Shown here: positions 1 to 8,689 of the stretch, one piece after another
Layout: each line of letters begins with the position of its first letter
How positions within the stretch are numbered: position 1 is the first letter of the stretch
Source of the DNA: Rhodothermales bacterium
GTDB taxonomy: Bacteria; Bacteroidota; Rhodothermia; Rhodothermales; VXPQ01
Direction: 5' to 3'
DNA: 64,000 bases
Assembly (NCBI GenBank): GCA_022821845.1
Contig: JAJECT010000024.1
Location: forward strand, 66,393 to 130,392
Notes under the pieces: generated by a model
Database searches by the model: none
What the model was told of the DNA's origin: nothing
The model's input: the letters and a program-made list of their open reading frames with translations, nothing else
Position numbers and translations under genes: made by a program

Positions 1-534
1 CGCGCCCATCTCGATCTGCCGGTGGAGGACATGTTCGCCGCCATTACGAAGGATCTAGGCGAACGCTATCCGGGCCTGATCGAGACCGAACGCGAGTGGT
101 TCCTGTCCAACGCAGGCGGCGCGATGGGACAGCTCTCGATCCTCTACGCCTCGCTGCGGGAATACGTGATTTTTTTCGGCACGCCCATCGGGACGGCGGG
201 ACACACGGGCCGGTATTCGTTCGCCGAAGACTACGCGATGATTCTGGATGGAGAAATGTGGCACTACGGCCTGGGAAGTACGCAGCGGGAGGAATATCGC
301 CCGGGCGACGTCGTGCATTTGCGGCGACGCGAGGCCAAGGCCTACCGCATGGTTGATCACTGCTGGATTCTTGAATACGCGCGCGGATCGGTGCCTTCCA
401 TGCTGCCCTTCGGCGTTGCAGACACCTTATTTAGCACGCTCGACATAGCGACCCTGTTCCGCACGTTTCGCATCTACGGCAAGCAAGCGCTGCGTTCCGC
501 TCGAAGACGCCGCGCGGCGCGCAGGGGACGCTAA
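1..534 (+). CDS. ERG2/sigma-1 receptor-like sterol C8-isomerase (5' end outside window)
   Basis: This is a member of the ERG2/sigma-1 receptor family; fungal ERG2 moves the sterol nuclear double bond from C8 to C7. Visible family signatures are GTPIGTAGHTGRYS, the DYAMILDGEMW strand, and the carboxy-terminal FGVADTLFSTLDIATLFRT stretch, which lines up by eye with the last helices of sigma-1 receptor. The tail is Arg-rich. The frame is open from base 1, reading RAHLDLP before the GTG at 22, and family members carry an amino-terminal membrane helix that is not seen here, so the true start lies left of the window. It converges on the sterol operon and its last 108 bases are antisense to the end of the epoxidase-cyclase gene. 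Isomerase activity is inferred from family and context; sigma-1 receptor itself is not an enzyme. Confidence 0.82.
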   Translation, partial: RAHLDLPVEDMFAAITKDLGERYPGLIETEREWFLSNAGGAMGQLSILYASLREYVIFFGTPIGTAGHTGRYSFAEDYAMILDGEMWHYGLGSTQREEYRPGDVVHLRRREAKAYRMVDHCWILEYARGSVPSMLPFGVADTLFSTLDIATLFRTFRIYGKQALRSARRRRAARRGR

Positions 535-3500
535 GGACACGCTGGACAAAACGCCTGTTTCCGCGTCGGCGGCGTCGCAGGCAGGGAGCGGGGACGTCTC
601 CGGATTGAGCCGCGCCTGCCGCCGCCGCTCGTAAACGCCCAGCGCGTACAAGGGGAAATACTGTCGATACAAGGCATAGTCCAGCATCGCCGTGCGGAAA
701 AACACGCCGGCCATGTCTTGCCTGGGCCATGTCCCGTCCGCCTGCTGCGCGTCGATCAAAAACCGGACGCCCCGCGAAATCGCGGTCCAGTTCGGATCGT
801 CTGCTTCGAGGAGCGCGATCAACGCCCAGGCCGTCTGGATGACCTGGCTTTCCTCATGCGGAACGTATTGGCCAATCAGGCAGCCGGTGTGGCGCTCGCC
901 CCACCCCCCGTCCGCCAACTGACGGTCCAGAAGCCAGCGGCAGGCCAATCGAATCGCCGGATCGCCCGGACGGGCCCCGGCAGCCAACAGGCCCCGGATC
1001 CCGAAAAGGGCGCCGTACACGAATTGTACCCCCCATACGCCGCGCCATGCCCCGTCGCTTGCCTGGGCCCGGCGAAGCCAGGCTTCGCCCCTTGCCATGG
1101 CGTTCGCCGCCGCCGGGTCCGCACCCTGCGGAAAATGTTTCTTGCACGCAGCAAGCGCCGCAAGGCAGGAAGCGGTGCATTCGACCCAGGAATGCTCGGT
1201 CATCGACTCGCCAAACATTTCGGCTGGATTCAACCACTCAAGGCCGATCGCCGCGCGGCGCGCTTCGTAACTGCCGAAACCGCCGTCGCGGTTCTGGCCG
1301 CGCAGCATGAACCGGACCGCATCCCCGACCGCCTCGGCGGATATGGCCTGCGGATTGGCCGCCAGAATGCCCAGCAGCGCCTCTGCGGTACAGTCGGTCA
1401 CCGGCCAGCCATGCCATTTCCCCGGGAAACACCAACCGCCCTTCGGATCGGTCCGATACGCCTCGCGGAATCCTTCGAAGCGGGCGTCGATTTGTTGTCG
1501 GCGCAGGAAAGCGGCTCCTCGCTGGAGGGCGTTGCGGACCCCGTCGGACGTGGGCGCCAGCGCCAGCGCCTGCAAGGAAAATCCGGTGTCCCACGAAGAA
1601 CTTCGGGCTCCGGTGACCCGCGCGCCAAGCGCCTCGTCCTCCCATATCCAGTCATCCAGCTTGTCGAACGCCTTGCGGCAATCGGCGTCGTCTGGATTGC
1701 GCAGCCACAAGGCAAGGATGTTCAGGAACCCGCTGACCGGAGAGATGCTCGCATGGCTGGTGGTGCGCAGCTCCCATTTGACGCGGCGGATTAACGCTTC
1801 CGTACATCGGGCGCGCAGGCGTTTGCCATGGAATCGTTCGAAGACCCGCGCAAATCCATACCCGGCCCGAAGCCACGCGCTGGGGCGGGCATACAGGTCG
1901 GCGTCCCGCAAACGATTGCGTCCCGAGGCAAAATCGACGCGGGCGAAGCCTTCGGGGTACAACTCCTCCCGAAGCGATGCAATCAGGGGCGTGCGCGGCG
2001 CCTGGAACCGATGCGGATACATCGCCGCCATCGCCATGTAGATGAGCCGGGTATGGCAATACCAGTTCGACGGATGCAGCGGAATCCAGCGCGGCAAGCG
2101 CCACAATTCCGGCAGGATGACGCGCACGCCGCGCCAGTCGTAGAGATTGAGGAGCGCCAGCCAGAATTTGCCCCAACTCGGAATGTTGAGAACCTGCTCC
2201 GCGCGCAGGAAGCGGCGGGCCGGTTCTATCAGCGGATCGCCTTGCTCGACGCCCAGCGTTCTCGCCGCGACATACACCAGCGTGGTGACGAACAGGTTGG
2301 GCCGGGCCTGCTCGTGCAAACCCCACAAGCCTCCTTCGAGGCGGGTCTGTTCGAAGGAGCGGAGCAGGCGCCTGCGGCGTTCGGGCGCAATCGGGCGCGC
2401 CATAATGTAGTGCAACAGCGCATATTGCGCGGTGAGCATGGAACACCAGGTCATTTCGCCTTCCCAGGCGCCCTCTTCGCTCTGGAGGCGCAGCAAGCGC
2501 TCGGCGGCGCTGCGCAACGCCGGCGCGGCGTCCGGCGACGCGACGTCCTTCGGGCGGACGGGCGGGGGCGCGCGAAAACTCGACGGCAAGGAGATCAGAA
2601 GCGCGCGGGCGAAGGGGTACGGGGATTGATCGCCCTTGTTTTCGCCCTTTTGTTCGGTCGCGCCTTGCGCTTTGCGCAGCTGCCGAACGCCCCGCAGGAG
2701 CCACTTCACGCGAAAAGCGAGCGCGTTCGCCACGTCGCGAACCCGGCGCCAGGCGAACCGGTTCAGGGAGCGCGGAACCTCTGAGGCCACCGCCCGGACC
2801 ACGATCATGAAACCCGACAGCCCCAGACGAGCCGTCGAGGTGTCTTCGCAAGCAAGCAGGCGCATGGTCCGATTCCGAAACGCGGAACTTGCCCGCCACC
2901 GCCGGTAGACCATACGCCGCACCGCCACGGTCTCGACCCGATGGTCGGCGAACACTTCGTAGATCTCCATGGCGAGCAGTTCCGGCGTGCGGACCGCCTG
3001 GAAGCGTTTGGAGACAAAGCCGCGGAAATCCCCGTTTTCGGCGAGTGCAAGCGCATCGCCGAAACCCAGCGTCATCCCCACGGCCGTCAGAGGGTGGTAA
3101 TACCCGGCCGCATCGCCAATAAGCACGCGTTCCGGGCTTCCGTACGTAACGCGCGGACTCAGCGCATTGGCCGCCGCGTGGAATTCGCCCGCCCGCAGCG
3201 CTTCGACGAACGCCGCCCTGAGCGTTTCCGGCAAAAAACCGACCGCGTCCGAGAGGAAGCCAACCCGGTCCCCCGGCGCCCAGTATTCCAGCGGGATATC
3301 GACGATAACCCGAATGCGATGCGGCCCCAGGCGGTATATAAAAATGGGACCCGGCCCGCCGCAAACCAGATGACCATACCCCTCCACCGGCAACGTTGCG
3401 TCCCGCACCGTAACCCCCACCATCCGGGAGCAGGTCATCTCTTTGGGGTTTATCGACAAGCCCAGCGATCTGCGCACGATGGAGGCCCGCCCGTCCGCCC

Positions 3501-3966
3501 CGACAATGCGATCGGCGGTCACGGATTTCATGGCGCCCTTATGGGCGAAATCAACCCGCTTGTCTGCGACCGCCCGCACCCGCGCATAGGAAATAAAGTC
3601 GATATCCGACTCGTTCTGGACGGCGTCGCGCAAAGCCGAGATAATCGCTGTATGCTCGCACGCCAAACCGTGAGATCCGTTCGGATAAGGAAGCACGATC
3701 GGGGCCGAGTTGTCTTCCGGCAACACGACGAACCCCCTGCCCGCGGCGCTATGCGGCGGCGTACCGAGCGCGATCCCCATGTCTTGCAATATCCGCACGG
3801 CGGGCGGGTGGAGCCATTCCCCCGCCATTCGCCTGGTGGAATTGGGGCTTGCTTCGAACAAGGCGACCCGCGCGCCCTTTCGCGCGTGCGCGAGCGCGCA
3901 CAGGCTGCCCACCGGACCCGCGCCAACGATGGCTACGTCATAGTGCGGCAATGCGGCGTCGCTCAT
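427..3966 (-). CDS. Fused squalene epoxidase - oxidosqualene cyclase
   Basis: One uninterrupted frame of 1179 codons joins two sterol enzymes. Residues about 8-450 form a flavoprotein monooxygenase: GAGPVGS dinucleotide-binding motif, GEWLHPPAVRIL, and GDAAGYYHPLTAVGMTLGF, which matches the squalene epoxidase HPLT-G-GM motif. After a charged linker (about 450-500) comes a triterpene cyclase with several QW repeats (QSEEGAW, QNRDGGF, QASDGAW, QLADGGW, QQADGTW). Its catalytic motif is VTDCTAE (Asp about residue 858), which is the oxidosqualene cyclase type; the bacterial squalene-hopene type is DxDDTA. The epoxidase should make 2,3-oxidosqualene and the cyclase a lanosterol- or cycloartenol-like product. 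The ORF track start (4035) is 23 codons upstream; I chose ATG 3966 because it overlaps the P450 stop as ATGA. A tail of about 60 residues beyond the cyclase core is Ala/Arg/Ser-rich and antisense to the isomerase gene. Confidence 0.9.
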   Translation of the reverse strand: MSDAALPHYDVAIVGAGPVGSLCALAHARKGARVALFEASPNSTRRMAGEWLHPPAVRILQDMGIALGTPPHSAAGRGFVVLPEDNSAPIVLPYPNGSHGLACEHTAIISALRDAVQNESDIDFISYARVRAVADKRVDFAHKGAMKSVTADRIVGADGRASIVRRSLGLSINPKEMTCSRMVGVTVRDATLPVEGYGHLVCGGPGPIFIYRLGPHRIRVIVDIPLEYWAPGDRVGFLSDAVGFLPETLRAAFVEALRAGEFHAAANALSPRVTYGSPERVLIGDAAGYYHPLTAVGMTLGFGDALALAENGDFRGFVSKRFQAVRTPELLAMEIYEVFADHRVETVAVRRMVYRRWRASSAFRNRTMRLLACEDTSTARLGLSGFMIVVRAVASEVPRSLNRFAWRRVRDVANALAFRVKWLLRGVRQLRKAQGATEQKGENKGDQSPYPFARALLISLPSSFRAPPPVRPKDVASPDAAPALRSAAERLLRLQSEEGAWEGEMTWCSMLTAQYALLHYIMARPIAPERRRRLLRSFEQTRLEGGLWGLHEQARPNLFVTTLVYVAARTLGVEQGDPLIEPARRFLRAEQVLNIPSWGKFWLALLNLYDWRGVRVILPELWRLPRWIPLHPSNWYCHTRLIYMAMAAMYPHRFQAPRTPLIASLREELYPEGFARVDFASGRNRLRDADLYARPSAWLRAGYGFARVFERFHGKRLRARCTEALIRRVKWELRTTSHASISPVSGFLNILALWLRNPDDADCRKAFDKLDDWIWEDEALGARVTGARSSSWDTGFSLQALALAPTSDGVRNALQRGAAFLRRQQIDARFEGFREAYRTDPKGGWCFPGKWHGWPVTDCTAEALLGILAANPQAISAEAVGDAVRFMLRGQNRDGGFGSYEARRAAIGLEWLNPAEMFGESMTEHSWVECTASCLAALAACKKHFPQGADPAAANAMARGEAWLRRAQASDGAWRGVWGVQFVYGALFGIRGLLAAGARPGDPAIRLACRWLLDRQLADGGWGERHTGCLIGQYVPHEESQVIQTAWALIALLEADDPNWTAISRGVRFLIDAQQADGTWPRQDMAGVFFRTAMLDYALYRQYFPLYALGVYERRRQARLNPETSPLPACDAADAETGVLSSVSLASPARRAASSSGTQRLLAVDAKRAEQGRYVERAK

Positions 3967-5375
3967 TGGAACAGGCTCGCTTCCGGGCGGCGGCGATAAC
4001 GGACTCGGCATGGCGCCCTGGGACCCGTCACCCAACTACCGTAATTCGGGGCGGGAATCGCAGCGTCCAGGCGGAAATCGAAGCGATCCAGCAACAGGGT
4101 CCAGATTGCTTTCAATTGCATGTACGCAAAATGTTTTCCCATGCATCGGTGCTTGCCGCCGCCAAATCCAATCAGGGCGTAGTGGTGTTGCTTGTCCTCG
4201 GCGGCGGGGGGCGCGAAACGATCCGGCGCAAACCGCTCCGGGTTCGCGAAAACATGGGGCAACCGGTGGGAAACGGCGGGCGACACCATCGCCAACGCGC
4301 CGGCGGGCACGACATGCCCCCCGTATCGCATGGGTTTGAGAACCTTGCGGATTAACAAAATAAGCGGCGGGTGCAGCCGTTCGTTCTCCCGTATGGCGCG
4401 TTCGAGGGCCGCCTGTCGCTTGAGCGTCTCGAAATTCATGGTTGCGCCCGGCGCGCGGTAAACGTTTTGCATCTCGTCTCGCACCTGCGCCAGAGAGGCG
4501 GGCGCATTCAGCAGTTCCAGCCCGGTCCAGGTTGCGAGCACCGCGCTGGTATGCTGGCCTGCGAACAGCACCGTCAGCAGGATCCCGGTAATCTCGTCGT
4601 CGCTCAAGGCGCGACCGTCCTTGTACCGCGCGCGCAGGAGCGTCTGCATGAAATCGTCGGGCTCGGCTCCAGAAAGCCGGCGGCCAGCCATGATGCGGCT
4701 AAAGAGTTCGGCCACCTTGCGGCGGGCCCGGTCGCGGCTTCGGTGCGACGGGACAGGGAGTCTGGGGAGAAAAAATCCCAGCGCGTTGATGCCTTTCTGC
4801 AGATCGCGATAGGCCTCGGCGAAGCCCGCGTCCAGCTGATCCCGGATTTCCTCGCCAATCAGGCAATGGCTGGCGATATTGACGGTCAACGCGTTCATCG
4901 CCGCGGGCAGATCGATTTCTCCCTCTTCGCCAAGGGCGTCGGCGAACTGCTTCGTCTCTTCGAACATGATGCGCGCAAACCGGTGCATCGCGGTTTCCCG
5001 AAGCGCCGGGACAAGAAAACCCAACTGCTCGGACATGATTTCGGGGGCAACGTCGTAGGCCACGCCGCGACCGAAGATGGGGACCGTAAACTGATAGACT
5101 GCCTTGGCGTCCAGTTGATCCTCGGGCGCTCTGAAGTACGCGTCGTGGGCCTCCGGCCCCGTGAAAAGAACGCACTCGCGGGGACCGAGCCGGAATCGGA
5201 CCAGTTCGCCTTGCTCTCGCCATCCCCGCCGCATCATGGAGACAGGATCCTTGCGGAAATCCAGCAAGTGCCCGATCAACGGCCACCCGCCCGCAAGCTC
5301 GGGAACAGCCTCTGGCGCCCGCCGCGTTCGCTGCGCGGAAAGCGGGGTTCCTTCATGGAGAGCTGTATGCGCCAC
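3963..5375 (-). CDS. CYP51-type cytochrome P450 (sterol 14-alpha-demethylase)
   Basis: This 470-residue P450 shows CYP51 hallmarks. They are the amino-terminal GGWPLIGHLLDFRKDP, the substrate-recognition motif YQFTVPIFGRGVAYD, the I-helix FAGQHTSAVLATWT, the ExxR segment ENERLHPPLILLIRKV, and the heme-ligand loop FGGGKHRCMGKHFAYMQLK with the Cys ligand. CYP51 removes the 14-alpha-methyl of lanosterol-like sterols using O2 and a redox partner; no ferredoxin gene is adjacent. No amino-terminal membrane anchor is obvious, as in Methylococcus CYP51. The start is GTG 9 bases after the upstream reductase stop, with AGGA in between; the stop overlaps the next gene as ATGA, so translational coupling is likely. 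Confidence 0.93.
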   Translation of the reverse strand: MAHTALHEGTPLSAQRTRRAPEAVPELAGGWPLIGHLLDFRKDPVSMMRRGWREQGELVRFRLGPRECVLFTGPEAHDAYFRAPEDQLDAKAVYQFTVPIFGRGVAYDVAPEIMSEQLGFLVPALRETAMHRFARIMFEETKQFADALGEEGEIDLPAAMNALTVNIASHCLIGEEIRDQLDAGFAEAYRDLQKGINALGFFLPRLPVPSHRSRDRARRKVAELFSRIMAGRRLSGAEPDDFMQTLLRARYKDGRALSDDEITGILLTVLFAGQHTSAVLATWTGLELLNAPASLAQVRDEMQNVYRAPGATMNFETLKRQAALERAIRENERLHPPLILLIRKVLKPMRYGGHVVPAGALAMVSPAVSHRLPHVFANPERFAPDRFAPPAAEDKQHHYALIGFGGGKHRCMGKHFAYMQLKAIWTLLLDRFDFRLDAAIPAPNYGSWVTGPRAPCRVRYRRRPEASLFQ

Positions 5376-5384
5376 CGCGTATCC

Positions 5385-6485
5385 TCAATAGATGAATGGC
5401 AACATGTAGTAAGGCACGCGCTGCGTGTATTGTTCCCACAACGCGCCGTACTTGGCGCGGCATCGGCGTTCGTCGCGGCGCGAACGATGCCACAACAAGC
5501 CCGCCAGCCACGCAGGCAGCAGGTAGGGCGCCCAGGACGCGAACCCGGTGGTAAGCGCGAACGCCAGATAGACGCATATCTCGCCGGTATAGTTCAGATG
5601 GCGGGCAATGCCCCAAAATCCGGAAACCAGCAAGCGGCCCTCGATGGACTCGGCAGGCTTGCCCCAAATCGCGACGCGGGAATCGCGCTTGAAACGATGC
5701 TTTTGCTGGTTGGCGCCGCGAAAAACCCAGAAGCCGAGAACAAACAGCAGCGCGATCATGGCGGCGGCGAAAGGAGACAGCGAAGGCGATGCATGGACCA
5801 GCCACCAGCCGGGGAGGCAATAGAAAAAGGGCACCAGAACGTAGTCTCCCCAAACCAGCATCCATCCGAAGCGCTCGCTAACCATGTCCCAGGTGTACGC
5901 CATCCCGTGTTCGAACTGGAAATAGTTCAACGCATACAAAAAGACGAATCCCTGATAAAGCGCCATAGCGAGGGTCAATCGCCCGTATAACTCGTACTGC
6001 GCAACCGCAAAAGACGCATTGAACAACGCCAGGCCAATAAGGGAAGGGCGGTAGCTGAAAATCTTCAAATCCACTCCGAGCAACGTCGGATTGAATTCCG
6101 ATCCAAAGAAGAAACGTCGCCGTCCCCCCGACGAGGCCTCCCTAACCGCTGTTTTGCGAAAATACAACCAGGCGGAAAAGGCGAAGGCGAAAATATTGGC
6201 CGCCACAAACAGCGCGGCGAAATGCGTATACAGCGCGGAAAGAGAAAACAGGCCGAATGCCTGGGCCAGACACACCCCGACCGCCGTCATAAGAAAGAGG
6301 GCAAGGCCGTTGAATGTATAGGTCCGCGATCGTCCCGCTATTTCCGGCCCTGCAAGACGATGTCCGGGAACCACCTTCGAACCCAGAAACAAAACGCCGA
6401 CAAACGCCAGCGTCATGGCCGCCGCCGCAAGCAGGCCGCCGGGCGACAGCGAAGACCACAGGAAGTGCGGTTCAACCGCTGACAT
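5385..6485 (-). CDS. Sterol reductase, ERG24/ERG4/lamin B receptor family (probably C14 reductase)
   Basis: This is an integral membrane protein of 366 residues with many hydrophobic segments. The carboxy-terminal signature of the sterol reductase family is clear: LLVSGFWGIARHLNYTGE, then HRSRRDERRCRAKYG and WEQYTQRVPYYMLPFIY. These correspond to the NADPH/sterol-binding end of DHCR7, TM7SF2 and ERG24. Family members reduce C14, C24(28) or C7 double bonds. Because it sits directly upstream of CYP51, whose product needs C14 reduction, C14 reductase is the likeliest role, but sequence alone does not fix the bond reduced. The start overlaps the Rieske gene by 14 bases. Confidence 0.87.
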   Translation of the reverse strand: MSAVEPHFLWSSLSPGGLLAAAAMTLAFVGVLFLGSKVVPGHRLAGPEIAGRSRTYTFNGLALFLMTAVGVCLAQAFGLFSLSALYTHFAALFVAANIFAFAFSAWLYFRKTAVREASSGGRRRFFFGSEFNPTLLGVDLKIFSYRPSLIGLALFNASFAVAQYELYGRLTLAMALYQGFVFLYALNYFQFEHGMAYTWDMVSERFGWMLVWGDYVLVPFFYCLPGWWLVHASPSLSPFAAAMIALLFVLGFWVFRGANQQKHRFKRDSRVAIWGKPAESIEGRLLVSGFWGIARHLNYTGEICVYLAFALTTGFASWAPYLLPAWLAGLLWHRSRRDERRCRAKYGALWEQYTQRVPYYMLPFIY

Positions 6486-7596
6486 TGGCGTCCTCCGCCT
6501 CGCGGGCCAAATGCTCTTGCCACTTGCGCACAGTTACCTTTTGAAAAGCCCGCACCACGGGATTAACCTCGATGGGCGGAGCGTCCCAGTGTTTTTCGTA
6601 CCCTTCCTGTTCTGCTTCGACCGCAACGCGATCCTCGGAAAGCAGGGGGCTAATCAGTAAGCGGTTTGCGAACTTCAACACCGTGGTCATGGCCCAACGG
6701 GGAATGCGCGCAGGCAGATAGGGTATCTTCAACGACCTGAAATAGAAGAGGAAGAACGCCCGGGTGGTGCGCTCGTCCACCGGCAGTACGAAAAGCCAGT
6801 GCTTGATCTCGTCATCGGTGTTCGACCACTGATAGGGATATTCATAGCATAGATCCATGTGGTTGGTGTCCACCCGGTCGTGCTCCACAAACAGCCCGGA
6901 GATGCGCCCGCGCCCAACCTGCGTATTGTACGCAAGGTGTACGTTGTCGCCGATGGTCTCGTTGCGGGTAAGCTCGGCGCCCGTGAAAGGACGGTATCGA
7001 CGGTGCAAATACGCGTGGGAGAAGTCGCTCACATTGTCGATCACCATGGAGTGGTGAGCCGAACAGGTAAAACTTAGCGGTACGCAGGACCACCGCTTGG
7101 GGCCCTCAAGTTCGGGAATCTCCGGAATCTTGCGCGACTGCGCCATCTCCGGCCTCCCGGGAAACAACCAGACCAGACCGTAACGAACCTGCACAGGATA
7201 ATGTCTGACCCAGAGTTTCGGCAGTTTTTTCCGTCCGAAGAGATCGGGAATCGCGGCGACGCGTCCGTCTCCATCGTACTCCCAGCCATGATAAGCGCAC
7301 ACAAGCCTGCACCCTTCCACCTCGCCCATCGAGAGTTTCAGCTGGCGATGAAGGCAACGGTTCTCAATGGCGTGAAACGAGCCGTCTTCCGTGCGATACA
7401 ACGCAATGGAACGTTTCCAGAAAGTGACCTCTATCGCGGTCCCCGGTTTGATTCGCCGCGCTTCTGCCACGGCGTACCAGTAATCCGGATCCATACCTGC
7501 CGCGCGCGCTTGCTGGCGCAAGGTGCGGGCTTCTTCGAAACCGGGCGGCGGCGCCAGCGCCGGATTCGCATGCAACATCGGTTGAGCGTTAGGCAT
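6472..7596 (-). CDS. Rieske 2Fe-2S oxygenase, SdmA-like (sterol C4 demethylation)
   Basis: This is an aromatic-ring-hydroxylase type Rieske oxygenase. The 2Fe-2S ligands appear as CLHR followed 17 residues later by CAYHGW. The mononuclear-iron domain follows, with a VIDNVSDFSHAYLH helix supplying candidate His and Asp ligands. Methylococcus SdmA is a Rieske enzyme that oxidises the sterol C4 methyl; with an SdmB-like dehydrogenase directly upstream and CYP51 downstream, that role fits here. An alternative is a DAF-36/Neverland-type C7 desaturase, which is also a Rieske enzyme. The ORF track start (7755) would run into the preceding gene; I chose ATG 7596 (MPNAQPML), 25 bases after the SDR stop. 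No Shine-Dalgarno is visible, which is common in Bacteroidota. Confidence 0.85.
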   Translation of the reverse strand: MPNAQPMLHANPALAPPPGFEEARTLRQQARAAGMDPDYWYAVAEARRIKPGTAIEVTFWKRSIALYRTEDGSFHAIENRCLHRQLKLSMGEVEGCRLVCAYHGWEYDGDGRVAAIPDLFGRKKLPKLWVRHYPVQVRYGLVWLFPGRPEMAQSRKIPEIPELEGPKRWSCVPLSFTCSAHHSMVIDNVSDFSHAYLHRRYRPFTGAELTRNETIGDNVHLAYNTQVGRGRISGLFVEHDRVDTNHMDLCYEYPYQWSNTDDEIKHWLFVLPVDERTTRAFFLFYFRSLKIPYLPARIPRWAMTTVLKFANRLLISPLLSEDRVAVEAEQEGYEKHWDAPPIEVNPVVRAFQKVTVRKWQEHLAREAEDANVSG

Positions 7597-7621
7597 TAGG
7601 GGGGTATGCTGATTATTTCGA

Positions 7622-8689
7622 TTAGCGGGGGCGTTTCGCGCGCGGATTCGTAATCGCGTTGCGATGGTAATGAAACGCATAGGCTTCATGCACCGCATCG
7701 CGTATGCTGGTTGGCTGATAACCAAGCTCCTGCCGCGCCTTGCTGGTGTCCGCATGACGGCGCTTCTTCAGCAGCCGGATGGCGCCCGGCGTAAACCGCT
7801 GGGGAAAATTCGGGTGAAACCGGCTCAGATAAAAGCTGGCCACTTCCGAAAAGACGAGCATCGCCTGGGTTGGAATCCGCCGACTCGAACGCAAAATGCC
7901 CGAAACCTCCTCAAATAAATCCAGAATTTCGGAAATGGTCTTGTACTCGCTGCTGAAAATATATTTTTCGCCCGCGCGGCCCCGGCGCATGCACAACAAA
8001 TGTCCTTCTACGATGTCTCGCGCCGCGACAAACTCGAAACCGCCGTCCACGTACGCGCGAACCTTGCCGCGGGTATGATCGCACAAGGTTCTTCCCAGTC
8101 GCGAGGGAAAATAATCGTGGCCTCCAATGACCGCGCAACACGTCGCCACAATAACGTCCTGTCCCTTCGCCGCCGCTTTCCAGCACTCGTGCTCAACCAG
8201 GGCCTTGCTTCGCTCGTAGGGCATCGTACGCTCCATGGGATAGAACTGCATGGTCTCGTCGCTGGGGGCGGACGGATCGTCCAGATCGTACCCGACCGCG
8301 CTGAAAGAGCCGGTCACCACCACCCGCCCGGCGCCCGCTTCCCGCGCCGCCTGCAACACGTTGCGGGTGCCAAGCACGTTGCACTCGAACACCTCCCGAC
8401 GATGGGCGCGGTTGCCTTCGATGGTTGATATCCGGGCGGCGACGTGATAGACCCCCTGGCAGCCTTCGAGCGCGCGCCGGGTGGCGTCCAGGTCCCGAAT
8501 GTCGCCAAACACGCGTTCCACGTCAAGCCCTTCCAGTCCTTCGTTGTTGTCCTCATGCCGCAACAACACCCGGACCCGAACGCCGTCGTCAAGCAATCGA
8601 CGCAAAAGATTGGCCCCGACATGCCCGGCCGAACCCGTCAAAAAAACCGGGGCGGGCGATACGCTGGCGGATATATTCGAAACGGACAT
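7622..8689 (-). CDS. NAD(P)-dependent 3-beta-hydroxysteroid dehydrogenase-like SDR, SdmB-like
   Basis: This is an extended short-chain dehydrogenase of 355 residues with Rossmann motif FLTGSAGHVGANLL, a core Ser in VVTGSFSAVGYD and the catalytic YERSK (YxxxK). The layout resembles NSDHL/ERG26 and bacterial SdmB, which oxidise the 3-hydroxy group during C4-decarboxylation. It is first in the minus-strand sterol operon. The ORF track begins at a TTG (8701); ATG 8689, four codons in, is the more likely start. The divergent 556-bp gap upstream probably holds the operon promoter. Confidence 0.83.
   Translation of the reverse strand: MSVSNISASVSPAPVFLTGSAGHVGANLLRRLLDDGVRVRVLLRHEDNNEGLEGLDVERVFGDIRDLDATRRALEGCQGVYHVAARISTIEGNRAHRREVFECNVLGTRNVLQAAREAGAGRVVVTGSFSAVGYDLDDPSAPSDETMQFYPMERTMPYERSKALVEHECWKAAAKGQDVIVATCCAVIGGHDYFPSRLGRTLCDHTRGKVRAYVDGGFEFVAARDIVEGHLLCMRRGRAGEKYIFSSEYKTISEILDLFEEVSGILRSSRRIPTQAMLVFSEVASFYLSRFHPNFPQRFTPGAIRLLKKRRHADTSKARQELGYQPTSIRDAVHEAYAFHYHRNAITNPRAKRPR

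Noticed and set aside
427-3966. Cyclase domain as squalene-hopene cyclase
   Set aside because: The catalytic motif is DCTAE (oxidosqualene type) and not DxDDTA, and the domain is fused to an epoxidase.
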